Positions 20,889-30,931 of a stretch of DNA of 64,000 nt are shown piece after piece. Every line of letters begins with the position of its first letter. The stretch's first letter is position 1. Under the pieces are notes generated by a model. That model was not told the DNA's origin. It worked only from the letters and a program-made list of their open reading frames with translations, and searched no databases. This stretch comes from Paralithodes platypus (Eukaryota; Arthropoda; Malacostraca; Decapoda; Lithodidae), in NCBI GenBank assembly GCA_032716605.1, contig CM064572.1:44598563-44662562 (forward strand), read 5' to 3'. The translations under genes were made by a program, and so were the position numbers.

Positions 20889-21461
20889 GAAAATGAAAAT
20901 GGACCTTGTAGCAAGTATTTCCTAAATGGTTAGAGAGAGGGAAATGAAAATGGACCTTATAGCAAATACTTCATAAAGGTTAGAATTGTTTGAGAAGTTG
21001 AAGGACCGAGGGTCAGGTCCTTGGGGTAGATGGAAGATGAGGCCTATGGTGGGGAACCATAAGGGTGAAACTGCCTGCCCTATAAACGGTCACCTCACTC
21101 ACCTTGTGGTCACTGCTGGAGGTTTATGGTGCCTGGGCAGGGCTGGGCTAGTGCCTGACGGCTCCTTGTCCCCTCACTGATACTGGTAATAACACTCTCA
21201 AGATTAAACTAAATATGCTTTGTGGGCGATGTTTTAACAAGAAACCAGTTCTGTTTACTATGTGCCGAAACACCGTATCATTGCCGATCTTCTGATACGT
21301 ATATGGGTCACTCAGCCCCACGATACCCCTCCGAAAATCCCCTCTTTTGAGGAGCTCAACCGACCCGTGTGCTCTCACTGTGCTCTCACTCGCTTGAGGG
21401 ACCTTTTCAATTTGACAAAAGGCTGAAACTGACTGGATGATATCATATCATCAAACATAGT
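20886..21461. other. unassigned spacer
   Basis: A short direct repeat (GAAATGAAAATGGACCTT at about 20884 and 20940) is visible. No gene or known element seen. Confidence 0.4.
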
Positions 21462-21676
21462 TAGGGGTTAACATTAGCCTAACCTAACCTAACCTAGTAA
21501 GAATGGGGTTAACATTAGCCTAACCTAACAACCTTACCTAACCTAACCTAGTAAGAATGGGGTTAACATTAGCCTAACCTAACAACCTTACCTAACCTAA
21601 CCTAGTAAGAATGGGATTAACATTAGCCTAACCTAACAACCTTACCTAAGCTAACCTAGTAAGCATGGGGTTAACA
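21462..21676. repeat. 54-base tandem repeat rich in CCTAA
   Basis: Four units of about 54 bases (first one shortened), each GGGTTAACATTAGCC plus CTAACCTAACAACCTTACCT plus AACCTAGTAAGAAT. The CCTAA words match the arthropod telomere motif TTAGG, and the same words form the flank of F2 repeats, so this looks like an amplified F2-type tract. Confidence 0.9.
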
Positions 21677-21874
21677 TTTTTGATACATCGATGACTTCCA
21701 ACTTTTGATGCATTGAAGTGATATAAACTTTTTTACACATTGATATGATCTGGGGAAAAACTGGTTTTTGACAAAATGAACACATCTGGAAAATGTGATG
21801 TACTGATAGCTTTTTGCAGATTTGATGAAATGATAGGATCAGTTTTTGACGCTTTGATCTATCTATCTATCTAT

Positions 21875-23197
21875 CTATTGCCTGACGCCGTGATCCCCGA
21901 AGGTGTGGCCACGAACGAACCGCCCCCATGCACCTCTGTACCCAGTCAGTCGACGCCCCTCCCCCCAACCAGCACCGCCTTCGTTCATGTAGTTCCTCAC
22001 TCCATCCTTCCACCTCATATTCGGTCTACCTCTCCCCCTCTGTCCCTCCACCTCGCTCTCGTACACCCTCTTAGTCATTCTCTCGCTTTCCATACGTTCC
22101 ATATGGCCGAACCATCTCAAGTTGTTCCTTTTCACACTTTCCAGCACATCTACCTCCACACCACACCTCCTTCTTACTTCCTCATTAGTCTGTCTATCCC
22201 TCCATGTAACTCCGCACGCACTCCTTAAGTAATTCATTTCCACTGCTCTCACTCTTGGTCTGAGTCTCTCAACCAACGTCCATGCTTCGCTTCCGTAAGT
22301 CAGTGTCGGGATTACCACACTGTCATGCAAGGACTTCTTCACTTCCATACTGACCACCCTATTTCTTGTTACTGCTTTTAGCGTTCCTACAACCCTCTTC
22401 CCCTGTTGTACCCTCTCCCGCACCTCTTCATCCATAGTCCCATCTTTACTCAACACACTGCCCAGATACTTAAAAGAGTTGACGATCTCCATAGCCTGAC
22501 CGTTCAGCTTCACCTCACACTCTGTGACTTCACCCCTTTCGAAGACCATAACCTTGCTCTTCCCCGTATTTACCTTCAAATTCCGTTTTTCGCACACTGT
22601 TCCAAACTCATTTACCAGACCCTGCAACTCCCATTCATTATCACTCATCAGAACTGTATCATCCGCAAACAGCAGTATAGGTAGCTTCCACTCAATTCCC
22701 TCCCTTTTCAGCGATACACCAACATCCACTGCTCTTGATAGTATTTCTTTCATAACTCCATCCATATATACAGTAAACAACCACAGGGACATCACACACC
22801 CCTGTTTCAAACCAACATTCAGGTCAAAGAACTCGCTCTGCTCACTCTCCACACGTACTGCCGCCTTTGCGCCCTCATACATGCTCTTCACTGCTTTCAG
22901 CAACTTGCCCTCTACTCCGTATATTCTAAGTACTTTCCACAAACCTTCTCTATCCACTCTGTCATAGGCCTTCTCCAAGTCCATAAAGGCAACATACACC
23001 TTTTGTTTCTTCTCCAGATACTTCTCCACACAATTCAGGGTAAAAATCTGATCTACACATCCTCTTCCCTTCCTAAAACCTCCCTGCTCGTCGCCTATCC
23101 ATTTCTCCGTTCTCACTCTCACTCTCTCAATCACTACCCTACTGTATACCTTCCCTACTACGCTTAGAAGACATATTCCTCGGTGGTTACCACACAC
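21875..23197 (-). CDS. RTE-like LINE reverse transcriptase, C-terminal part
   Basis: 440 residues covering the reverse transcriptase from the fingers onward: GDEQGGFRKGRGCVDQIF at 35-52, AFMDLEKAYDRVD at 70-82 (first Asp), GLKQGCVMS at 129-137 and LLFADDTVLMSD at 175-186 (Asp pair). A C-terminal region follows with LTYGSEAWTL, NYLRSACGV, NNLRWFGHMERM and GRGRPNMRWKDGVRNYM, typical of RTE-like elements. The frame ends 16 bases from the GATA tail, so the 3' UTR is almost absent. A frameshift at about 23180-23200 separates it from 23164-23415. The ATG is internal. Confidence 0.88.
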   Translation of the reverse strand: MCGNHRGICLLSVVGKVYSRVVIERVRVRTEKWIGDEQGGFRKGRGCVDQIFTLNCVEKYLEKKQKVYVAFMDLEKAYDRVDREGLWKVLRIYGVEGKLLKAVKSMYEGAKAAVRVESEQSEFFDLNVGLKQGCVMSLWLFTVYMDGVMKEILSRAVDVGVSLKREGIEWKLPILLFADDTVLMSDNEWELQGLVNEFGTVCEKRNLKVNTGKSKVMVFERGEVTECEVKLNGQAMEIVNSFKYLGSVLSKDGTMDEEVRERVQQGKRVVGTLKAVTRNRVVSMEVKKSLHDSVVIPTLTYGSEAWTLVERLRPRVRAVEMNYLRSACGVTWRDRQTNEEVRRRCGVEVDVLESVKRNNLRWFGHMERMESERMTKRVYESEVEGQRGRGRPNMRWKDGVRNYMNEGGAGWGEGRRLTGYRGAWGRFVRGHTFGDHGVRQ

Positions 23198-23415
23198 TCC
23201 TCTTTGCCCTTATATAGGGGGACTATTATGCCAGTCTTCCAGTCATCGGGTGCACTCCCCTTCTCCCATGCTAGTTTGCACATTTTCCATACCCATTCTA
23301 TCACTATCTCACCACCATACCTCAACATTTCCCCACACACTCCATCTGTTCCTGGTGCTTTCCCCAACTTCACTCTTTTCATGGCTTCCCACACTTCTGA
23401 CCTCCTGATCCCCAC
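23164..23415 (-). pseudogene. RTE-like LINE reverse transcriptase, N-terminal part (frameshifted)
   Basis: 83 residues directly upstream of 21875-23197 in a different frame. It carries KLGKAPGTDGVCGEMLRYGG and PDDWKTGIIVPLYKGK, the first reverse transcriptase blocks. It loses the family reading at the CVVTTEE junction, where copy 2 has the CGNHRGI motif. The insertion's 5' truncation falls just upstream of residue 1. Confidence 0.82.
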
Positions 23416-23499
23416 CTCCTCCTCCGCTTTGATGCTCCCCCTTATAATTAACTTACGTCCGCCGCCGCACTCTTGTTATTATTGTGAACCTCTCTTCCC

Positions 23500-23720
23500 T
23501 CTCGCTGCCACTCTTTGCCGGATTAAGGCATGACCCATAATACTGTGTTTTTGCACTGTTACCCAACCAGCGAGGGTGTGTGGGCGGCAGCCCCCACCCA
23601 TAATATTAGGATATAAAGTTTATTTTTCTTTAGGCCTTATATGCTATCAGATTTTCCGTATATGGTGTCTCCTCTTTATTATAGGCCTACATTTAGCGTT
23701 TGTGGTGATTAGTTCGAAGT
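23500..23720. repeat. F2 repeat copy and spacer between RTE copies
   Basis: CCATAATACTGTGTTTTTGC then CAACCAGCGAGGGTGTGTGG, CGGCAGCCCCCACCC and TAATATTAGGATA: family F2 without its AACCT tail. The remainder to 23709 is unassigned. 23710-23720 is one arm of the target duplication of RTE copy 2. Confidence 0.75.
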
Positions 23721-23732
23721 CTATCTATCTAT

Positions 23733-24017
23733 CTATTGCCTGACGCCGTGATCCCCGAAGGGGTGGCCACGAACGAACCGCCCCCATGCACCTCTGTCCC
23801 CAGTCAGTCCGCGCCCCTCCCCCCAACCAGCACCACCTTCGTTCATGTAGTTCCTCACTCCATCCTTCCACCTCATATTCGGTCTACCTCTCCCCCTCTG
23901 TCCCTCCACCTCGTTCTCGTACACCCTCTTAGTCATTCTCTCGCTTTCCATACGTTCCATATGGCCGAACCATCTCAAGTTGTTACTTTTCACACTTTCC
24001 AGCACATCTACCTCCAC
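23733..24017 (-). pseudogene. RTE-like LINE C-terminus of copy 2
   Basis: 94 residues equal to the C-terminus of copy 1 with few changes (EVDVLESVKSNNLRWFGHM to GDHGVRQ). In frame with 24060-25118 apart from the stop. Ends next to the GATA tail. Confidence 0.85.
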
Positions 24018-24059
24018 ACCACACCTCCTTCTTACTTCCTCATTAGTCTGTCTATCCCT

Positions 24060-25118
24060 CTATGTAACTCCGCACGCACTCCTTAAGTAATTCATTTTCA
24101 CTGCTCTCACTCTTGGTCTGAGTCTCTCAACCAACGTCCATGCTTCGCTTCCGTAAGTCAGTATCGGGATTACCACACTGTCATGCAAGGACTTCTTCAC
24201 TTCCATGCTGACCACCCTATTTCTTGTTACTGCTTTTAGCGTTCCTACAACCCTCTTCCCCTGTTGTACCCTCTGCTGCACCTCTTCATCCATAGTCCCA
24301 TCTTTACTCAACATACTGCCCAGATACTTAAAAGAGTTGACGATCTCCATAGCCTGACCGTTCAGCTTCACCTCACACTCTGTGACTTCACCCCTTTCGA
24401 AGACCATAAGCTTGCTCTTCCCCGTATTTACCTTCAAATTCCGTTTTTCGCACACTGTTCCAAACTCATGTACCAGACCCTGCAACTCCCATTCATTATC
24501 ACTCATCAGAACTGTATCATCCGCAAACAGCAGTATAGGTAGCTTCCACTCAATTCCCTCCCTTTTCAGCAATACACCAACATCCACTGCTCTTGATAGT
24601 ATTTCTTTCATGACTCCATGCATATATACAGTAAACAACCATGGGGACATCACACACCCCTGTTTCAAACCAACATTCAGGTCAAAGAACTCGCTCTGCT
24701 CACTCTCCACACGTACTGCCGCCTTTGCACCCTCATACATGCTCTTCACTGTTTTCAGCAACTTGCCCTCTACTCCGTATATTCTAAGTACTTTCCACAA
24801 ACCTTCTCTATCCACTCTGTCATAGGCCTTCTCCAAGTCCATAAAGGCAACATACACCTTTTGTTTCTTCTCCACAACACAATTCAGGGAAAAAATCTGA
24901 TCTACACATCCTCTTCCCTTCCTAATACCTCCCTGCTCGTCGCCTATCCATTTCTCCGTTCTCACTCTCACTCTCTCAATCACTACCCTACTGTATACCT
25001 TCCCTACTACGCTTAGAAGACATATTCCTCGGTGGTTACCACACACTTTCCCCTTTGCCATAATATAGGGGACTATTATGCCAGTCTTCCAGTCATCGGT
25101 GCACTCCCCTTCTCCCAT
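24060..25118 (-). pseudogene. RTE-like reverse transcriptase of copy 2
   Basis: 352 residues matching the product at 21875-23197 nearly throughout: GDEQGGIRKGRGCVDQIF, AFMDLEKAYDRVD, GLKQGCVMSPWLF and LLFADDTVLMSD. All catalytic residues are present. A 3-codon deletion replaces EKYLEKK by EKK. The frame ends at a TAG (24060-24062), where a W codon (TGG) occurs in copy 1, so it is a nonsense mutation; the C-terminus resumes in 23733-24017. Confidence 0.86.
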
Positions 25119-25214
25119 GCTACTTGCACATTTTCCATACCCATTCTATCACTATCTCACCACCATACCTCAACATTTCCCCACACTCCATCTGTCCTGG
25201 TGCTTTCCCCAACT

Positions 25215-25971
25215 TCACTCTTTCGCTTCCCACACTTCTGATCTCCTGATCCCCACCTTCCCTCCACTACTTCTTCTTCTCCCTCCCATACCATATCCAG
25301 CTATGTTTGCTGGCTCTTCATTCCTAACATTTAGCAACTCACTGAAGTACTCCCTCCATCTTTCGACTCTCTCTTGCTTGTCGGCTAGCATTCTCCCATT
25401 CTTATCTTTCACACCCTTACTGTTTCCCTTGCTACCTTCCCTAACTTTCTTGACTTCTTTCCGGGACAGTTTCTTACTCTCCCTCCATTTTACTCTGATT
25501 CCTTCCAAATTCCTCATCTACTTCTCTTACTTTCCTCACTACTCTCTTCACCACCCTTACTCTCCACGTACCTCGCTCGTTTCTGTCTCTCGGAATCTTC
25601 ATTGCCTCTACTACCCAACCTCTCTATATGCTTTCTTCTTTCTTCCACAGTATTCTTACCTCTTCTGTCCACCATGCTGTACCTTTCACTCCCCTCCCTT
25701 CTCATCACTCCCACCTCACATGCTGCACAGATCTCATCCTTAAACACCTTGCTCATCTCCTCCACTTCCTCCATAACTTCCAGGTCGAACCCACCTTCGT
25801 CTTTCCACTGCTGTACTCCTGACTGACTTCCTCCTCCTGCAACCTCTCCACCCTCACCATTCCAATCCTCCTCATCTCGCCTCCTCCCGCCTCACTTCGT
25901 TTTATCCTAACCTTAGCTACCACTACATAATGATCAGACAGACCCTCCAATACCCCTATACACCCTAGCAT
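25215..25971 (-). pseudogene. RTE-like endonuclease-RT linker region, broken
   Basis: Three frames (25753-25971, 25514-25774, 25215-25517). Recognisable family features are DHYVVVAKVR (end of the endonuclease; Asp-His), a Lys/Glu/Arg-rich linker with KNTVEERRKH, and ERVERWREYFSELLN before the reverse transcriptase. All are out of frame with each other. Confidence 0.7.
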
Positions 25972-26209
25972 CCATCACAGATTTCTTCATTCGTTCATCC
26001 ACACATACATAATCAATCAATGACTTTCGTTCCACCACTGTCTTAATCCTTCATCGTCAACATCCGTTTCCACGTGTACCTGTGGATCATTCTGTGTCGG
26101 AAGAAGGTGTTGGCTATCCACAGCCTCCTCCCCACGCATACGTCCACAAGTGCACTACCATTCCCATTCATGGTACCCCCACCCTCCCACCACTCCCTCA
26201 ACTTTCCTA

Positions 26210-26663
26210 TCACCACTTACCATTCATATCCCCAATCAGAAATATTCTTTCGTTCTTGTCAAACTTCTCCAGGCACGCCTCCGCATTCATCCAGAATTCC
26301 TCTTTCTTTCTTTCAAGTATATCCTCTGTCGGGGCATACACGCATACAATCACCCACGTTTGTATTCCTACTTTCATTCTCACACAATCCTTGAACCCAC
26401 AGACCCATACTCTCTTACACATTCCTTCCATTTGCTACTTACAAACAAACATGCACCTTCTCTCGCTGTTCCTTCACTCACTCCAGCACACACACCCATT
26501 CACACTCCCACTCTCTCACATCTGAACCTTTCCATTTGGTCTCTGTCATTCCACATACATCCAGCCTGGCATTCACTAACACTTCCAGAACCTCTCTCTC
26601 TTTTGTGCCATCATTCATGCCACTAACATTCCACGTAGCCATTCTCAGAATGTCCGAAGGCAT
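26210..26663 (-). pseudogene. RTE-like endonuclease domain, broken
   Basis: Two frames (26478-26663 and 26210-26431) together cover the N-terminal half of an EEP-type endonuclease: MATWNVSGMND, then MTETKW (the Glu is a metal ligand) in the first, and WVIVCVYAPTED plus FLIGDMNGKW in the second. GDMNGK replaces the usual GDFN. The rest (about 25753-25980) is further shifted and includes KVRIKRSEAGGG. The domain would have nicked target DNA. Confidence 0.82.
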
Positions 26664-26689
26664 GTCCTTAGTCGGTCGTAGTTCGAAGT

Positions 26690-27224
26690 AGGTCTATTAA
26701 TTACTAGATCGATTTTGTTTTTAGTCGGGCGGCATGTTCATATCTTCCCTCATAATCCCTCCTCCCCCCACACACACACCAATTCTGTTGTTTAGAAGGC
26801 TTTAACCCATTATGTAATAATATTATACCCAACATAATATTATGTTTTTTTGGGGTTATATTTTAACATAGTTGGATAAAGCCATATGACAACCATCCTT
26901 CCAGCCAAGCTTATACAGCCATGACAGCCTAACTCACAAAGACATGACAGCCTAACTCACAAACCCATATGACAGCCAAGCAGCCCAGCCAATAAAGCCA
27001 TATGATATTCTCGTTGTGAACCCATACACACAGATCCTGAGCCCCATAACTCCACCGACACCCGCACCATTTACCGACTGGGTGGGGGTGGAGGGTGGGA
27101 GTGATATATGGTGGTGAGATCCTGAAGGAGTTACAGGGAGTTAAAAGGAGTTACACGGAATAGTTGAGGGGGTGCCCTTTATTTCTCTCCTTTTCTCTCG
27201 TTCTCTTGGTTGTATCACGAGTGG

Positions 27225-27225
<1 letters not shown>
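26690..27225. other. unassigned spacer with short repeats
   Basis: CATGACAGCCTAACTCACAAA-type words repeat three times near 26880-26990 in slightly varied form. No gene. Confidence 0.45.

Positions 27226-27260
<35 letters not shown>
27226..27260. repeat. (AT)n microsatellite
   Basis: Pure AT run of about 35 bases followed by (AC)4. Confidence 0.95.
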
Positions 27261-27269
<9 letters not shown>

Positions 27270-27540
27270 ACCAATTCTGTTGTGAATCTTCACAACTTTA
27301 TATATGTAAATCTGACTATCAATATGTATGGAATAGGATAGTGGGTGCGGATTATTATATATGGATTAGTCTACACGGCGCTGTGAAGCCTTCTATTTGC
27401 ATGTTTATGTACGGTATAGCGCCCTCTGTTATTTGGGCTCCTGTTATTCGTAAGAGATATACTATGAATTTGAAAATAGGTAATTTTCGTGTTTGTTATT
27501 ATTAATCGCGAGCGAGAGAGAGAGAGAGAGCGAGCGAGAG

Positions 27541-27690
27541 TACAAAGGAGTACAAAGGAATTCAAGCAACAACAGATCTAGCGACCCCTCGAGGTTACTT
27601 GCCCCCTAAATCACTGTTGTGTAAAGTGTCCAACAGTGGTTCAGAGTGGGTAAGGGACCATTGGAAAGAGAGAGAGAGAGAGAGAGGCCC
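27541..27690 (-). repeat. CR1-like LINE 3'-end fragment
   Basis: GTACAAAGGAGTACAAAGGA, AATTCAAGCAACAACAGATC and AGAGTGGGTAAGGGAC.ATTGGAAAG match the 3' UTR of the minus-strand CR1-like copy at 30713-30931 in the same orientation. It ends at a (GA)n. Only the terminal ~140 bases are present. Confidence 0.75.
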
Positions 27691-28900
27691 CATTATTCTG
27701 GTCTTGTTTTTGAGCTATTTTGATGCCTCAACTATTTATCAACAAGCTTATAGCTTTGATCGTGGACAATGTGTAATATCCCAACAATATTTTCCAAGGA
27801 ATTAAGTTCAAGATTGGATAAATATATATTTAGTACACATGTTTCTATTAAACATCGTAGCATTCATCAAGAACTTTGGACAAATATTCCGGTATATATT
27901 GTCATGCACTTACACATTTAACAAGCACGAAGAATACTACTTTGTATACACATTCCATTCACATAATGGAGTATGTGTTTCGCACTTGGAAAGGAATGTA
28001 CATTTTAATGTTGCTAAGGTCGTGTACGAATACCGAGCTTTACTGTATGCTAACTTCGGTAGATTTTATTACAAAATTAGTTTCAGTAGCTGTACTCTGT
28101 TTCTTTTCACCTGACGGTATATTGAATCCCTTAGCAGCTAATTTATCGACACTTGATGGCAAACTATGACACTACTATGGCTCTGCAGCATATTAAGGCC
28201 AAGTGCATATAATTAGCACCCTATTATGCTGCAGAATGTTCAAAATAACTGCGAAATTTTGATGGAAACTTTGCAATTTACCACCAGTTGAAAAGAAACA
28301 GACCAAAGTGCATCCTAGTAATTTGAGATGTGCAGCTAGAGCAGTTTCTCAAAATAATTCGTCAATGATTCAAAACTGACGCTCAACATAATTCCAGATA
28401 TTCCAGTTCACGACTGTACAGGTGGCCATATAAGTGATGTCGCGGCAAAAAGTATATTTCGATCAATAATGGCTATCAGCACTATCTAAGCTTTAATTCA
28501 TCGTTTTGAGTGAGATATATAAACATGTCCCTATCTGTACATACCCTATTCAACATCTGACAGACATTGATACATCACACAGCGAGCAAAACGTAATGAC
28601 AGCTGAGACACGACTTATTTGGCCAACCATACAAGATTAACATTTAATATGCCACTGAATACTGTTTAGATAAATACCAATATACAGTAGATATGATGAA
28701 TGTATAGGCTGAACATTTTCCATTAATACAGGAACTCTACATCTAATCCATGCGCTGACTATGTACTGTTGATTCACAATATATTCAATTTACTTGTTTA
28801 AGGTATTTGTACATTCGATAGCCTGTTTTCAATGACCTGTCAATACCTTACTGATAAATCGTGTGCAGTATGTCACAGGCAGCAGTATGGACCAAATGAC
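27691..28900. other. unassigned AT-rich spacer
   Basis: About 1.2 kb with no repeat family or coding motif I can recognise. The 91- and 97-residue overlapping plus-strand frames near 27839-28169 lack conserved features and look like chance. Confidence 0.45.
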
Positions 28901-28953
28901 AGTGTGGACTGGTTAAATGAAAGAGTGCCATGTTCCTGCACGACCATTGAGCG

Positions 28954-29322
28954 GTGAAACATACAGTATCGAGCTCCACCAACAATATATTATGGGTAGT
29001 GGCTCAAACCACACTATTTATTAACTCTCGCGAGGACAGAGTCCACTTGGCCAGGCTGAGATGCGGGCACCGTCCAACTCTTTTGAGCTATCAGAAGAGA
29101 CTGGATATCTCCGTCGTCGACACTTGCCCAGGATGCAACACAGCACCCCATACTATTAAACACATCATAGAAGACTGCATTCCACACAATCTCTTACGCC
29201 AACAACATAATCTACACTCATTGAGAGCCCTGTGGGAAAGCCCGATCGTGACCATGGCCTTCCTTAGGGACTCGGGGCTGTTCGGCCAGGCAGCTTAGGG
29301 AACAACACCAACAACAACAACC
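28954..29322 (+). pseudogene. LINE C-terminal zinc-binding domain remnant with (AAC)n tail
   Basis: 114-residue frame (28954-29298). HLARLRCGHRPTLLSY is followed by CPGCNTAPHTIKHIIEDC, which gives a C-x2-C..H..C arrangement seen at the extreme C-terminus of several arthropod LINE ORF2 proteins after reverse transcriptase or RNase H. It ends LFGQAA, and an (AAC)n tail follows within 20 bases. Everything 5' of the domain is missing, so this is a strongly truncated insertion. The sequence before residue ~20 may be flanking DNA. The tail type matches 1-342. Confidence 0.7.
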
Positions 29323-29334
29323 CTTTCACCGCGG

Positions 29335-29745
29335 TGTTTGTGTATTGTCGACATTTATTTATTTGGTTAAGGAGAGATGAGCTTATATATTTGCTTATTG
29401 TTCTATCTTTTTCATAATTATGTTTTAGATTCCTCCCTAGATCTCCATCAAGCTGTAAACAAAACACCCCCTAGACACCCCCTTCAAGATAAATTTTTAC
29501 ATTTTTCGGTAGAACAATTTTCCGGCCGATGGCCGGTTCCTCTTAAAATTATAGGCTCACTATCGCTCGCCAGGTTAGAATCGACACCTAAATTGCATGA
29601 AAGATCTTAAAATTGACAACGAAATGGGATGAAAATTGTTAAAACCGTCAAACTAATGGGCTGAACGTCCTATAAGCTCAAAACTAATGGGGCTAAACAT
29701 TAGGAAGAAGGGGAACCAGAACAACCACCCTTCTCCCCTTAATAA
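29335..29745 (-). mobile_element. F1 repeat, near full-length copy (MITE-like)
   Basis: Representative of a ~380-400 base non-coding family with at least 11 copies or fragments here. In family orientation it has: TTAAGGGGAGA start, CTTCTTCCTCATG, TTAGCCCCATTAGTTTTGAG, three TTTTAAGACxTTTCG-like blocks, GGTGTCGAT, core GGCGAGCGATAGCGAGCC, GC hairpin CCGGCC..GGCCGG, hairpin CATTTTTCTACCGAAAAATG, TTAAGCTTGATGGAGGTCTA and a TCTCCTTAA-type end. The outer ends (TTAAGGRGAGA and its inverse) suggest short terminal inverted repeats next to TTAA, as in piggyBac-type non-autonomous elements. No open frame is conserved between copies. Confidence 0.82.
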
Positions 29746-29804
29746 AGTACTGTATAGCCATTTGTGAAACATTAACTTTATATTAATACTATTATAATTA
29801 TTTG

Positions 29805-29910
29805 ATCCCACCCAGGAGTCGAACCTACGACAGGATACGGACAATAGAATACGGAGCCCTAACCCCACATGATCACCACTCCATACAAGGTAACTATAGT
29901 CCATTCACAC
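29805..29910 (-). repeat. tRNA-like sequence, probable SINE head or tRNA pseudogene
   Basis: The reverse complement reads GGTGATCATGTGGGGTTAG (A-box-like), then ~35 bases, then AGGTTCGACTCCTGGG (B box GGTTCGANTCC). Spacing fits a tRNA. Arms pair poorly, so I do not call a functional tRNA. Confidence 0.4.
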
Positions 29911-29959
29911 TAGGTAGGCTAGACATTGTGACCTCCGAACCTCTGTAACTTACTTCTGA

Positions 29960-30345
29960 TTTACCTTTTTGTTGTCGATATTTTCACTTGTGTATTGTTT
30001 TTTCTAGTTTCCTGCCTAGACCTCCATCAACCTTTAAAAAAAATAAAATAAAAAAGTAAACCCCTTTCTAAGATAAATATTTACATTTTTCGGTAGAACA
30101 CTGTCCTGGCCAAAGGCCAATTCCTCCTAAAACTAAAGGCTCGCTATCGCTCGCCAGAAAAAATCGACACCTAAATGGCACGAAAGGTCCTAATATTGAC
30201 AAAGACATGGGGTGAAAGGTCTTAGAATCGCCAAATTTAATAGGCTGAACGTCGTAAAATCTAAAAACCTATGAGGCTAAACACAAGGGAGAAGGGGGCC
30301 ACAAAAACCGGCCCATCTCACCTTAAAAGGGGTTATAATAAATAG
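29960..30345 (-). mobile_element. F1 repeat, near full-length copy
   Basis: Second minus-strand F1 copy, 220 bases after the first and in the same orientation. All family blocks are present including GGCTCGCTATCGCTCGCC. It ends at CCCATCTCACCTTAA, where the TTAA boundary is kept. Confidence 0.82.
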
Positions 30346-30704
30346 GCTGTATATTGCCCTCCTTCTCTCTCTCTCACACATACACATACACACACACACT
30401 TTCCCGAGGTGAATCTTCCCAAATGGTAGAAATATAAGTTCGATTAGTCTAGTCATGTTTTAGTTATAGAGGTTAGGAGTTATGCTTTCTGGCCTACCTA
30501 ATCTGAACAGGGTATAGTCAAACCATTATTCAGTATTTCGTAATTGTGCACTTTCGTAATTAATTAATATGCTTAATTCGTATTTATGTGGGGATCAATT
30601 TTCCCGACTCTTGCCATGAAGATGAAATATATAACCCTGTACGATGGAGGATCTATTACAATGGGTAAATAAGATCCCTGGATTTTCGAATCTTCTTTGA
30701 CGTA
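30346..30704. other. unassigned spacer
   Basis: Short CT and (CA)n tracts at 30361-30400. No gene seen. Confidence 0.45.
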
Positions 30705-30931
30705 CAAAGGAGTACAAAGGAGTACAAAGGAATTCAAGCAACAACAGATCTAGTGACCCTTCTAGGCTGCTTTCCTCCAAAACACTGAGGATCAAGTGTC
30801 CAAACAGTGGTTTAGAGTGGGTAAGGGAACATTGGAAAGGGAACTGCTGCCCTGGAACTAATGTCCGTGGCAGGACTAGGAAGTTAGTAGGGGACATATG
30901 GGTTAGTAACTGAGGGGAGGATAAAATAAAG

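Larger units (their letters stand above)
21859..23424 (-). mobile_element. RTE-like LINE, 5'-truncated copy with 9-base target duplication
   Basis: The minus-strand 3' end is a GATA-type tail (CTAT repeats at 21859-21879 on plus). CGCTTTGAT flanks both ends (21850-21858 and 23425-23433), and the family sequence stops exactly there, so this is a bona fide insertion 5'-truncated inside the coding region. It is highly similar to the full-span copy at 23721-26678. Confidence 0.87.
23721..26678 (-). mobile_element. RTE-like LINE, full-span copy with 11-base target duplication
   Basis: Bounded by TAGTTCGAAGT at 23710-23720 and 26679-26689. The minus-strand order is AP-like endonuclease (26663 to about 25980), linker, reverse transcriptase (25118-23733) and a GATA tail. 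Length is 2958 bases, slightly below the ~3.2 kb usual for RTE elements. Many small indels split the coding sequence into at least seven frames, so it is inactive. The start MPSDILRMATWNVSGMND lies only 16 bases from the 5' duplication, so the 5' UTR is very short. Confidence 0.9.

Noticed and set aside
21776..22967. Plus-strand frames opposite the RTE reverse transcriptase (150, 92, 147 residues)
   Set aside because: Shadows of the minus-strand coding sequence, which carries the conserved motifs.
27839..28169. 91- and 97-residue overlapping frames
   Set aside because: Different frames of the same AT-rich DNA, neither with recognisable domains; length is within chance expectation.
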